Shown here: piece after piece, positions 21,393 through 31,808 of the stretch
Numbering within the stretch: position 1 is the first letter of the stretch
Layout of the letters: each line of letters starts with the position of its first letter
NCBI RefSeq assembly: GCF_040802235.1
Contig: NC_133174.1
Location: 108,319,647 to 108,383,646 of the forward strand
DNA: 64,000 nt
Source of the DNA: Manis javanica
Taxonomy: Eukaryota; Chordata; Mammalia; Pholidota; Manidae
Direction of reading: 5' to 3'
Translations under genes and position numbers: made by a program
Notes under the pieces: generated by a model
What the model was told of the DNA's origin: nothing
What the model saw: the letters and a program-made list of their open reading frames with translations, nothing else
The model's database searches: none

Positions 21393-21689
21393 GGGAGACA
21401 AACAACAGTTAGGCGCCATATCTTGTATAAGCCTGGCAGCGAGGACTCTCTATTGCAGAGAATCTATTCTGAGACTTTGATGCATACAGCCTGGCCTGCT
21501 TGGTCTCTCTCCTTGAATACATCACAGACAAATGTCACATGTCTGAAATGGAACTCCTGATGAAACTCTCTCCTGCTAACAACAAAAAATAAAAACTTGT
21601 CTAAAACCTCGTTGCTCTAGTCTTTCCCAAGTTAGTAAATGACATCATCTTTCATCTTCTTGAATGGGTCTTCCTAGTTGCTGGGCCCT

Positions 21690-22090
21690 TTTCCTCAGTT
21701 TCACTCTAATGCATCTGCCTTTTTTTTCTGAATCTATTGCCGCCACCCTATTCTAAGCTGCACCATCACTTGTCTACCTTCCACAGCCTTCTTACCAGCC
21801 TCTCTGCTTTTGCTTTTGCTTCCATCCAAATTGGAGAAGCCATGGTGATTCTAAAACACACATTGCCTCTTACTACCCTCATGCTTAAAACCCATCGATG
21901 GTATCCTTTGCATGCAAAGTAAATTGCAAACACTTTACTATGGCCTGCAAACCCCTACAGGGTCTAGCCTTTGCCAGCATCTGTAACTTCATCACATTTT
22001 CCTCCTTTACTACTCCCTGGCCTCCTTCCACTCTTCAAATGCACCAAGCTCTTTCCCCTTTCATGGCCTTTTCCCTTGATAATGTTTTTG
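21690..22090 (+). repeat. L2 fragment
   Basis: Ordered L2 blocks: cttgcttaaaacccatcgatgg-like sequence at about 21880, gcaaacccctacagggtcta, ccaagctctttcccctttca and tggccttttcccttgat. Confidence 0.8.
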
Positions 22091-22689
22091 TATGATTGGA
22101 GAGACAAAGAAGAGAGGCTTGCAATTAGAGGGCTAAGAAGGGGAAAATTAAGAGGGAGATGTGCATGTTGTTGAAGACAGAGAAGTCAGTCAAGGCAGAG
22201 AAATTGAGGACCCTTTTTGGTAGTGGGGGTTTCTGTGGGTACATAGTTCTCTGTGGGGTTGGGACACAGGCTGGAGCATCTAGGTAAAGAGAGGAGATCA
22301 TTCCATAGCATTATTTTTAGAACCTGTGCTTTCAGAATGCCCAGGAAATGTTTGTTTCCTAAACTTCCAAATCTGAGCTCCTTTTAATTTCATAGGAGCT
22401 GTGTTGAGAAGTCAGCTCTGAAAAGTTTTGACAGAAGAGAGCAGGGTTAGAATGTTCTCAAAGTTCTCTGCCCCCGTCCCCCTGACAAAGTAGTGTTAGT
22501 CTAGTTTATGGCTAGGGTCATCCTTGAAATTTGAAAATCTGTACAGATATTTTAGATATTTTCCTTCTTCTGACTGTTCAAGCTCAGTCTTGACTTCTCC
22601 TTGAAGCCCAGCTAAGAGATAACTTATTCTAGAACTCCTTTTCTGACTAAGGGGATGGGAGCATGTTGGTTTCTCTTCAGTTAGCAAGT
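22091..22689. other. Non-coding stretch, no gene seen
   Basis: No repeat family or exon was recognised. Confidence 0.4.
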
Positions 22690-23070
22690 GTGTATTTACT
22701 TCTGAATTGCAACCCCCACCCTCACCACCACCCCACCATATATGCGTATTTTTTTTCTGGCTACTTGTCTAGACTAGTTTGTGAGCCCCAAGGGAACAGA
22801 AATGTTTTTCCTTATTCTGTTCCTTATACTCTATGTAGTGAGTAAAAGGCTAAGCAGACACCCTGTGGGCTTTCCATAAATTCTGGTTCCACTCAATAAT
22901 GGACCAGTTGAGTGTTTTGAAGAAACACACATTGAGCAGAGAGGCAAAAAGGGGGTCTAATACTTTCTAATTTGCTCTTTAATCAGAGTTAATGCAATTG
23001 AAATCCTTTGGTTTCACAGTAGGCACACAGCACACTCACAAATGCTTCTTGAGTGAGCAGGCATCAGCCA
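22690..23070 (+). repeat. Probable decayed L2 3-prime region
   Basis: tagactagtttgtgagcccc followed later by cacagtaggcacacagcaca and aatgcttcttgagtgagcag matches the L2 end in order but is diverged. Confidence 0.45.
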
Positions 23071-23091
23071 TGGCTTGGTGCTCTTTGTGGC

Positions 23092-23114
23092 GGTGTGTGT
23101 GTGTGTGTGTGTGT
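23092..23114 (+). repeat. (GT)n microsatellite
   Basis: A short run of perfect GT units after ggcg. Confidence 0.9.
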
Positions 23115-23200
23115 ACATGTTGTCCATATCTGCTCATATGGTCTTGGTGAATTTTTATAAATACATAATAAACCTGGTGCTGTCAAACCTTTAGGGAGTA

Positions 23201-23727
23201 TGGTAGGCAGAACTCTAAGATGACTGCCAAGATTCTTGTCCTCTGGTGTTCATGCCCTAATATTCCCCTCTCCTTTAGTGTAGTTGAGCCCTGTGCTCAA
23301 TGCTGGGAGATTACTCTGATGATTAGGTTACATTATACGAGAAAAGTTAAGAGATTTTGAAAGTGTAATTAAAATCGCTTCCAGAAGAGAGCGAAGTTCT
23401 GCCGACCTTGACAAAGCATGCAACATGTTGTAAACTACCATGGAGGGGGGCAATCTCTAGAGCCTGTAGATGCTAAGAGTCTCAGTCCTACCACCATGAA
23501 TAGAATTCAGGCAACATGAGTGAGCCTGGAAGAAGGCTCTGAGCTCCACACGTGAATGCAGCCCAGAAGACAACTTGATTGAAGCCTTATGAGACCCTGA
23601 GTAGCATACCCAACTCAGACACGCCTGGACTCCTGACCCTCAGAAACTGAGAAATGTGTGCAGTTTTAGGCCGACCACCAGGTTTGTGGCAATTTGTTAC
23701 ATAGCAATTAACAATAACGAATACAGA
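23201..23727 (+). mobile_element. MaLR-type LTR (MLT1-like)
   Basis: Starts near tatggtaggcagaactctaa. Carries ggagattactctgatgatta in the middle. Ends with agaaactgagaaatgtgtgc, aggtttgtggcaatttgtta and aataacgaatacag. That is the standard MLT1-like LTR order. Confidence 0.85.
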
Positions 23728-23763
23728 GGATACTTGAGCTGGTATCTAAAACATTTGACACTG

Positions 23764-24175
23764 TATTAGTTTGTTGGAGCTGCCATAACAAAGAACCATA
23801 GACTGGATGGCTTAAACAATTGTAAACAAGAAACAGAAATTAATTTTCTCACAGTTCTCATAGAGGCAATGTGTCCAAGATGCAAAACTACCATGTTTGG
23901 TTTCTTCTGAGGCCTGTCTCCTTGGCTTGCAGGCAACCACCTTCTTGCCGTGTCCTCACATGTTCTTTCTGCTGCATGAATGCATGTATGTATCCTAATT
24001 TGCTCTTCTAATGAGGACAACTGTCATGTTGGATTCAGGGCCATCCTAAAGACCTCACTTTAATTATCTCTTTAAAGAATCTATCTATAAGTAACATTAC
24101 ATTCTGAGGCACTGGGGATTCAGATTTCAGCATATGAGTTTTGAGGTGAGGGGACACAATTCAGCCCATAATAGC
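23764..24175 (-). mobile_element. MaLR-type LTR, reverse
   Basis: Begins tattagtttgttggagctgc, continues ttctgaggcctgtctccttg and cgtgtcctcacatgttcttt, and ends ggggacacaattcagcccat, which is the reverse complement of a MaLR LTR. It lies 36 bp from the + strand MaLR LTR. Confidence 0.85.
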
Positions 24176-24399
24176 CATCATGCTTTGCTGTAGTCTTCTC
24201 ACCACTGACGTTTTCGACTTGTTTTCTTATTCCTTGAACCTCCATTACTTCTTGCTATTCTTCAGATTTTTACTATACTATTGTATTCCAAGTGCCTTTC
24301 CTAGTTCTTGACATTTTTGACTGTAGGTTAACATGTAAAATCCTTCATAATTACAACCTTAGTTTCTAGTGGCCAGTCTAATATTAATAAAAACATCAC

Positions 24400-24625
24400 C
24401 TTACATTTGTATTTATTTTTTTACAAATTTACAAGATATTTTCACCTCCTTTATTTTATTTGAAGCCCAGAACAATGCTGTGAGGCAGGTCAAGTCAATA
24501 TTATTATTATTCACACTCTGAATTCAGGAAAACACACTCAGAGAGGTGATGGGGCTAACAGTGTCATATAGCACACTATCTTCTGACTCCAAGTCAGCAT
24601 GCTCTGTCCACTAGAGTAATTATTC
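24400..24625 (-). repeat. MIR SINE, diverged
   Basis: ctgtgaggcaggtcaagtca, tattattattattcac, aaaacacactcagagaggtg and catgctctgtccactagag follow reverse MIR order. Confidence 0.65.
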
Positions 24626-25692
24626 AAAGCATCCTAACCCAAACAGCAACTAATTCCTACTGGATAAGCATATTTGTAATATCTTATTCCTATCTGATTA
24701 TTCAAATGCAGATTCTATAATTGCCACCACCCTTGCTATGTACTGTGAAGGGTTTTCTCATTGTGTGAATAAGAGTTGCTAGGGCCACACATCCATTTAC
24801 CCCATTTTTCGGTCATTTCTGTTTTAGAACTTACTGTAGAACAACCCCACTTGAACCTTTTTGTGGCAGGCATGAAACAATGGCTTGGATGTGTATCAAT
24901 TCAGTTTATATTTGCTTATTTATTTTTAACCTATGTGCCAGATTTTTAATACATTCTGAAATTGCTTTAAACCTATCTCCTCAATGAGACTGTAAACTGT
25001 GACAGGTGCTTTTCAACTAATAGGCATTTTGTGTGTACTGTAGGTATATACTATTTATTGCATAAACATGGTGGAGAAGCCAATGAATGCATTCCAGTTA
25101 ACAAAGATGAACTGTGTCCAATATACTGACAGGTAAATGATAGTGCAAATTCCATTGCATTTGGAGTTCTTATCTTTTCACCAGTGTGATAAAGCCTAAC
25201 CACGTGGTCCTATCTTTAGTTCTAGCAAGTTTTGGAGTAGCTGATTATTACCAAAGTTACCTAAAACCGACTACTAGAATTTCAGTGTATGGAATTTGAA
25301 ATACCAAGTCAGCAGTGTTGAGATCTCAGATCCCTGATGGGTTTACTGGTAGGCAAAGGGAGAAACATTAGGAAATGTAAAGGACTACAGTATCCACACT
25401 CACCCCATCACCTTCTCAAAAAGGGGAAAAAACCTGAGTAAACTGGCTGCTAGCAGTAAGCTCCCATTATTTTTCTAAGGAGGAGTCTGGAATTAATGAA
25501 GTAGAAAAGGGGAAGGAAGAAGTATTGGAAGGTGGCCCCAGGTCATAAGCGTCAAGAAGGCAAAGAATGAATTGGGACCTGCTAGGGGAAAAACAGGCTT
25601 GACTGGGGTTTTTGTTGGGGGCCAGTCTGACTGAATTGGTAGGGGAGAGTCAAGATTCTGAGGTAGGATAGCAGTTCCTTCAGAGCTGGGAA
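24626..25692. other. Upstream flank of the CpG island, no repeat seen
   Basis: No repeat or exon recognised between the MIRs. Being just upstream of a promoter, it may hold distal regulatory DNA, but nothing in the sequence proves it. Confidence 0.4.
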
Positions 25693-25900
25693 GCGGGAGA
25701 GCACAGTGGTTAAGAGCTTGGGATCCTGGGTCCTCCTCTGCCCCTGAGTAGCTGCGTAACCTTGGGCAATTTGTTTGACCTTTAGGCCCTGGTTTTGTCA
25801 CTTGTAAAATGCAGACACTGTAGACCTCGTGGACTAGCTGTGAGAATTAAGTGAGTTAACAGTCAGCCCTCGGTTCGGCGTAAACGCTCAGTAAAATGTT
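25693..25900 (+). repeat. MIR SINE
   Basis: A near-complete MIR: gagcacagtggttaagagct, ctgagtagctgcgtaacctt, tgtcacttgtaaaatgcag and gagttaacagtcagccctc. It abuts the CpG island and has itself kept several CpGs, suggesting it lies in an unmethylated zone. Confidence 0.85.
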
Positions 25901-26422
25901 AAACTGCGGTATGTGTTGTTACTCTTCCTCTTTCTTAATTCTTTTACTCCCGCGGGGAGGGGGAGAGATGAAGGGCTCACGGCACCAGAAGAGGGATGAA
26001 CAGTTGTGTGAGAGCCGGGGTCAAGCTTATTCTGAGGCGCGTGCCGCTGCGAGAAGCGGCCCTGTTTCCAGAGCACAGCCTGTGCCCAAGCCCTCCGTGG
26101 GCACAACGGGTCAAGATAACCACTGGCAGGAGGCCCAAGTGGCCCTCCTCTTGGAGTGGCAAACCTGGGGAGGGCGCGCTGCTGTCCCCGGATACTTGAC
26201 AGTTTTCACCTCTCCTGCCTCCGGGGCATTAGAGACCATGTGTGCTCTAACTAGAGCGTCCCAGTTTCGGAGGCTTGAGGGCCACTTGGCGGTCACCTCC
26301 ACTCCCGGCCCATGCTGGCCGCACGTCGACTACGGCCGAGTTCTGCTCGGACCCTATACACTGACCTAGCCCCAGCTCCCGCCGCCTCCCGCGCAGGCGC
26401 CGCCAGGGCCACCCCCGTCGCC

Positions 26423-26596
26423 ATGTTTCCCCCGCCCCCGCGCTCCCTCCCCCTCCCCCTCCCCTCCTCAGCTGGGCTCCCGCCCCCTCCCTCTCCCCCC
26501 ACCCCCTGGTGCGGTCAGACGGAGGCTCTGCCGCGGCGGTCGCGGCGGCTCAGCTCCTACTCCAGGGAAGCCTGGAACGCTGACTTTTGGAAATAA
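26423..26596 (+). CDS. Candidate upstream open reading frame
   Basis: The ATG at 26423 sits in gtcgccatgt, a fair initiation context apart from the T after ATG. It opens a 57-codon frame rich in Pro, Ser and Arg, ending TAA at 26594-26596, before the splice donor. If the transcript starts upstream, this could act as a uORF that dampens translation of the main protein. It may equally be chance, since a C-rich tract gives Pro codons in any frame. No domain is recognisable. Confidence 0.25.
   Translation: MFPPPPRSLPLPLPSSAGLPPPPSPPTPWCGQTEALPRRSRRLSSYSREAWNADFWK
26425..26512 (-). promoter_or_regulatory. C-rich tract, G-quadruplex potential on minus strand
   Basis: A run of pyrimidine blocks (cccccgcccccgcg, ccctccccctccccct, ccccctccctctccccc). 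The minus strand therefore has well over four G-runs of four or more with short loops. Such tracts at promoters can fold and bind zinc-finger factors; the sequence only shows potential. Confidence 0.6.
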
Positions 26597-26950
26597 GTGG
26601 AGCGGCGTTCGGGTTAGGGTCCGCGCTCGCCGCCTGCGCGAGAACTGCGCGAAGTGACCGGAGCGAGCAGGGCGTGCGGAGGTGTGGGGCTGGTGCCTCC
26701 CGGCAGGAGGGAGTCCCGGCTGCGCCGCGCCACTCGCTCTTTGGCCCTCGGAGCGCAGCAGCGGGCTGACGGGCAGCGGGACGCGGGGACGCGGCAAACA
26801 AGGTGAGGCAGGGTCCTGAAGTCGCAGGGGCTCCTCCTTCAGCCGCCTCGCCGCCTCCGGGGACCTGGCGCGGCCAGGCGGCGCGCGGTAAGGAGTTGCC
26901 ATCTGCACCAGGGGCAGAGAGACAGGGAACCAGCTTCGCTCTTTGCACGT

Positions 26951-26962
26951 CCCCCCCCCCCC
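26951..26962 (+). repeat. C12 homopolymer
   Basis: An uninterrupted run of 12 C just downstream of the putative exon, within the island. Confidence 0.9.
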
Positions 26963-27130
26963 TTTCTCGCGTGCGGGTGCGCGCCCTCACCCCTACACCT
27001 TTTCATGCCTATCTCCCGGACTCGCAGGCTTCGCCAGACGCCTGGGTTCTTTCCGGACCCCAGAACCCAATTTTCCTTGGCTTCTTTGTTATCCCTCCGA
27101 GATCTTCACGTGTGGGCTTCGCAGTCTCTG

Positions 27131-29364
27131 CCGTGGGTCTGGGTTCCCTCTACCCGCTTCGGCCCCACAGTCTCTTGCCCTCCAGCAGTTTCTGCTTGGT
27201 GCCACCCAACTCATCCCTTCCTCAGAGTCTTCTAACTTGGGAAGCTTCGCTGCTGGCTCTTGAGTCAGGAGCACACTTCTTTTCCTCGAAGCTTTGCTTT
27301 TAACTCCGCTGTGAACATTTTTCTCTCTGAATGGCTTGGCTTCTTTGATGTAATCACAGTTGGCTAATGATTTTCCTGGAAGCTCTCCGTAGCCTACGGT
27401 TTACTGAAAGTGATGGGAACGATCCTCTAGTATATACTTGCTAACGAACTTAAAAGTTTCTTTCTAGGTTTCAGTAACTTTGTCCAAGAACCACAGCCAC
27501 TTGAAATGTGTGTATATATGTTTGTATGTAATCCTAGCACATGGCCCTCAATCTGATTCTACCCCTCATGCTGAGCAGGCCCGAGAGAGAGAGAGTGGTT
27601 GGGACTTTGATGCCTGGCTCCACTTTTCCATCTGCCAACTGGGATGTTCATCGTTTAAATGTAGTCAGAGGACCCGAATGGTGTGGGATAAAGTTACTCA
27701 ACTAGCATAGACTAGTTACTAAGCACATTGAATGGGAACTGAGAGACTCAGGGGTTTAAAACTGCCTCTGTTGGGAAGGAACCTGCCTTTTTTTTTTTTT
27801 TTTAAGAAGCCACAGTTTCTTATTCTACACCTCATATTTGTAAAGCCTCAAGAAGCAGCACTGAAAAACTAACTATGTAGTTAAAAAAGAGGCTACTTTT
27901 CTGTCGACTGGAAATTTAGTTTGCTGATGGTGATTTCACACAGCACCAGTTACTCTGCGATATCACCTTCTCCCCATGCAGTTACCCTGTTAGCTCCCAG
28001 GTTCTCCCCATGCAGTTACCCTGTTAGCTGAGGTTCGCTTACTCTGAAAGTGAAGGCAGATACAGTGAACTAGCACATGCTGACATTGCCGCTGTTTTTG
28101 GAAATGGGGTATAGACGTCTAGTGCTCAAATTTTAAAACTGAGAAAAATGAAATAATAAAGTGATGACATCATTTTACATTTAAAAATATTTGCTCCCTT
28201 CATCCAAGTTCCTATTGATATCATTCTGTGTAACACTGATACAGTTGTTTGATACATTACCAAGTGTTGCCATTAACCTAGTGGGCACTAATTGGCAGTG
28301 ATCTCAGAAGAAAGCAAGTGTGAATGAAGATAGCAGCTAAATCTCACTGTCCTGGTAGCACTTCTTTTGGCAGTGAGACAATGAATGTAGTTTCTGCTGT
28401 AACATCAAGTGATGTATGTCGAAAACAGATAAATAAGAGCCTTAATTTCCCAAGGTTTTGAAATCTGTATTGTTATAAGCACATTTTGAAAAGTGTAGTG
28501 GGACTATATAGAGTTTTAAGTTGATGTTCTGAAGAAAGTGATTTTTACAAGAGCAGGAAAGACTATTTGATTATCAATTTAGTTAGATGGTTCACAGATG
28601 ATTTGTAGTTTCTCCCATTCATTTGGTAAATTCTTGACTTCACTTGGGTTATATTAAAAAATAGGATATAGTAGGGAAAGGGGATTTGTGCTAATAGGGT
28701 CACCCTTCCATACCTGTAATTTCCTTGGCAACCCATTCTGGGACAATGTATAAACTTGCAAACTGTTTCAAGGAAAAGAGTTGTATCATTGTTTTATTTT
28801 TCTTTTGTGATTACTATTGATACTATGTCTAAGCTAAAATTGCCATTAGTGTGAACTATTTATGTTTAGCCAAAAAAAATAAAGGTGAACGTGAGCCCTT
28901 CATAGCATGTTGCTCTGAATCTTTTCAATATGTCTCAAATATGTTCTTGAAAACCCACCTGGTACACCTAGAGGCTGTCAGACTGGATATTTTTGATAAT
29001 ACTAAACATAGCTGCAGTTGCTATTGAATTCTTTTTCATTTTCTTCACATTTTAAATTCTTTTTCTTCATGTAATTTGACTTACAGTAATGAAATGAGAT
29101 TAACCAATTTTCAAATTGTTTGATTTTGTTGATTTTATTGACATTTAATAAACAATTACAACCTCTTCAAAGTATTTTTCCTTAAATACGTTAGTTGAAA
29201 CTCACCTATTTTCATTGGTGCAAAATAGCACAACAACTTTGCAGGTGTTTTCAGGTTTCAGAAACTATAGAAGAAGTATGGAAAAATGAACAGCCCTATA
29301 GAAAGCATCTCAAAATTAGGCAAAAAAGGTTTTTTTTCAAATTACTGGCATTCATAGCAATAAA
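27131..29364. other. First-intron-like DNA with few repeats
   Basis: No interspersed repeat was recognised over about 2.2 kb, except a T18-like run near 27788-27805 and a 34-bp tandem duplication at 27968-28029. Such repeat-poor DNA just inside a gene often carries regulatory elements, but no exon could be supported. Confidence 0.4.
27968..28029 (+). repeat. 34-bp tandem duplication
   Basis: Unit ttctccccatgcagttaccc... at 27968-28001 is followed at once by a second copy, identical for its 28 bases (28002-28029) before it diverges. Confidence 0.92.
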
Positions 29365-29945
29365 ATATTTTGTTCATTCATTTAGTGATTTATTTGTCAA
29401 AATCAGTTGAGCACCTTGCATGTGCCTGGACCCTCTACTAGGCACAAAGCCCTGTATCATTACAAAGCATGATCCTTGCTCTTGTGGAGTCTCACAGAGG
29501 CTATATTCCACCGAAAGATATAGCCAATAAGTAGGTAAATGTGGACGATCCTTCTAAATTTTAGTAAGGACAATGAAGGAAATAAGTAGCCAAAAGTGAT
29601 ATAGAGAACTAGGAAAGGCCTTTTTATTAGCAAGGGTGGTCAGGAAAGGCGTCTCAGCAGTGAAGGTGACCTTTGAGCAGAGACCTGAAGGAGAAGACAG
29701 TGAGCCTACCTTGTGAAGAGCAGAGAGATGGCGTAAGAACCGAGGCCTGGAGGCAGAAAAACAGACTTGGAGTGTTTGAGGAACAGCAAGCAACCCAGGA
29801 TGGCTTGCAGCCTAGTGAGGTGGATTGGGGGAGTGGTTAAAGGTGCTCCAGAGCCTAGAGGTAGTCAGATAATAATTACGGGTCTGGAGATTCTAAGAAT
29901 TTGGGTTTGACCTCAGAACAGGGGGAAGCCATTAAAGAGTTTTTG
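29365..29945 (-). repeat. L2 fragment, long
   Basis: Clear reverse L2: tgagcaccttgcatgtgcct, atgatccttgctcttgtgga, ggtggtcaggaaaggcgtct, tgagcagagacctgaaggag, gagtgtttgaggaacagcaa and ggggaagccattaaagag, in order. Confidence 0.9.
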
Positions 29946-30095
29946 TTAACTCCTTTTCTGGGGAAGGTCACTAAAAAAAATTAGTGGGAATATATTGAAA
30001 AATTGGTTTTCAGAGGATAAATAGAAAAGCTATTCATTAATTGCATTAATATCTGAGAATAAAAAGCTTTCCTATATGTGCTGAATAAATATGTA

Positions 30096-30431
30096 CAGTT
30101 GACCCTTGAACAACATGCTGTTAGGAGTACTAACTCCCCTTGCAGTTGAAAATCTGTGTACAACTTTTGGCCACCCCAAAACTTAACAACTAATAGCCTG
30201 TTGTTGACTGGAAGCCTTACCAATAGCATAAACAGTTGATTAACATATATTTTATATATGTATTATTATATACTGTGTTCTAACAACAAAGCAACATAGA
30301 GAAAAAAATGTTTTTTCAAATTGTTGCAAATCTTCAAAATATTTTCCAATATCTTTATTGAAAAAAATCCACGTATAAGTGGATGCACCCAAGCAGTTCA
30401 AACCCATGTTTTGTTGCTCAAGGGTCAACTA
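30096..30431. mobile_element. Tigger-type (mariner-like) MITE
   Basis: Terminal inverted repeats cagttgacccttgaacaac (30096) and gttgctcaagggtcaacta (to 30431), flanked by TA on both sides (30094-30095 and 30432-30433), the mariner-type duplication. At 336 bp it is internally deleted and carries no transposase frame. Subterminal blocks such as actaatagcctgttgttgac and ccacgtataagtgga fit the Tigger1 group. Confidence 0.88.
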
Positions 30432-30433
30432 TA

Positions 30434-30959
30434 ATTCAGTTCTTCCACTCTGTTTAGATAAGGGGGTAGGGGAATTGGAACTCTGAGGTGAGTATGGTAA
30501 AAAGAAGTTTACTGTCCACTGTCACACTGTCACTTGTCCTTGAGATAGGTTGTCACCAAATTCATTAAAAATCAGATCATTGTGTAATGTAAGGATTTGT
30601 TTTTCAAAGAATGATGTTTTATTTTCGCATAGAAATATGTTTCCTTTGGAAGGCTGGAAGGTTCACTTGTATATGCAGGAATAACTTAGGTCTTAGAAAT
30701 GGCCTTTGGGATTTTAAGAGTAGCTTTCCATTTTCCTTTACCTGATGCCTTTTCCAATGTGTCCAAATTGCCATACCTTTATTTTTTGAGAGATTATGGT
30801 TGCTCTATTCCTTGAGGCTTAAATGCATTTAGACTTGGCATTGATTTTGTTGTGCTGAACCCTTGCTTGAAAGCAATCCAGCTTTGAGGTCTAGTTGGCT
30901 CCAAACAGGGATTCAGGTAGTCACTGACATTCCATAGGGGTAAGTCCTAATATTGTGTG
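30434..30959. other. Non-coding stretch, no gene seen
   Basis: No repeat or exon was recognised. Confidence 0.4.
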
Positions 30960-31500
30960 TCAATAACCTTTCAGTGACTCCTGCTGGGTCTAGTTCCAAC
31001 TCTTAGCACTCAAGGATTCTCCATGATTTGTCCCAGCCTACTGTCCACATGTCCTTATTATTCTCTTATGCAAATCTTCTGCTGGTTTAAACAGATTTTT
31101 CTCAGTTTGGAACTTTTGTGCTTGGTATTGTCCTTGGCATAGAGTAGGTGAACAATAACTGCTTGCTGAAAAGATGCCACACCTTCATCCATTTGAAAAG
31201 CCATTCCCTTTCCTTTTTGTCATTGTAAATCCCAATACTAGTCAAGGAGCAGTTCCAGTCCCATGTTCTATTTTACACCATCCTCTGCTGACCTGCTCTC
31301 TTCCACTGAACACGAACAGGAGGCACCCACCTGCCATGTGTATCATAATTATGTTTTTTGATACCTCTCCATCTCCCCGCTGGCCTCTTGGCAGCATGAA
31401 GGTAGCCTGGACCTTGTCTGATTTATTCATTGTAGTATCCTGAGCACCTTGCATATGGTATATGCCCTCTTATACAAAATTGTTGAATAGCAAATAAATG
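30960..31500 (+). repeat. L2 3-prime region
   Basis: L2 blocks in order: tgactcctgctgggtctagt, gattctccatgatttgtccc, gcagcatgaaggtagcctgg, and the end atcctgagcaccttgcatat then ttgttgaatagcaaataaat. Confidence 0.8.
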
Positions 31501-31599
31501 ATGATTTGTGATGTTTCTCCTGTTATTGTTTTGGATACTTAAATAGTTGAATACTGTTCTGCTCTTCACATCTTTGCCTGGTATTCTCAAGTAGTGTCT

Positions 31600-31808
31600 G
31601 AGAGGAACACAGCTGTTAAGAGCCTGTGTTATGTGGGGCTAGGCTTTCTGGGTTCCAGTTTTGGCTAGACTTACTAGCTGTGGGACGCTGGGTGAATTTA
31701 GTTAACCTCTTTGTATCTGAGATTTCTCATCTGTAAAATTAGAATAACAGAACTTACCTCTTAGGGAACTTGTAAGGATTAAATGAATTATCTAGGTCTA
31801 TAATACCT
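31600..31808 (+). repeat. MIR SINE
   Basis: Good MIR: cagctgttaagagcctgtgt, cttactagctgtgggacgct, tctcatctgtaaaattagaa and aacttgtaaggattaaatga. Confidence 0.88.

Larger units (their letters stand above)
26340..26802 (+). other. Probable untranslated first exon of an unidentified gene
   Basis: Near the 3-prime side of the GC-rich core is a consensus splice donor, gcggcaaacaag|gtgagg, cut at 26802/26803. A second, weaker donor (gcg|gtaagg) lies at 26887/26888. No long coding frame with codon-like structure crosses the exon, so it is likely 5-prime UTR, with the coding exons beyond a long intron. The 5-prime edge is a guess placed at the start of the GC-rich core. I could not name the gene from this exon. 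Its strand is inferred from the donor alone. Confidence 0.5.
25901..27130. promoter_or_regulatory. CpG island promoter
   Basis: G+C and CpG density rise sharply against an A/T-rich background, with blocks such as cgcgcaggcgccgcc, ccgcggcggtcgcggcggct and gcgcgcggtaagg. There are several GC boxes (cccgcccc) around 26385-26500. No TATA box is placed convincingly, as usual for housekeeping-type promoters. It is the only island in the window and so the best evidence of a host gene start. Divergent transcription is possible: a donor-like GGG|GTGAGG also reads on the minus strand near 26990. Confidence 0.85.

Noticed and set aside
21737..22095. Overlapping frames with Cys and Phe
   Set aside because: They lie in an L2 fragment and are not conserved protein.
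25896..26369. 157-residue frame at the island edge
   Set aside because: Not ATG-supported at a convincing promoter position and starts inside a MIR tail; no recognisable domain.
26312..27303. Several frames of 76-166 residues on both strands of the CpG island
   Set aside because: Stop codons are rare in GC-rich DNA; several frames overlap on both strands and no domain or codon bias is seen. Only the ATG-started short frame at 26423 is kept, at low confidence.
27788..27805. T18-like run considered as the tail of a reverse processed pseudogene
   Set aside because: No retrocopy sequence follows it and no flanking duplication was found.
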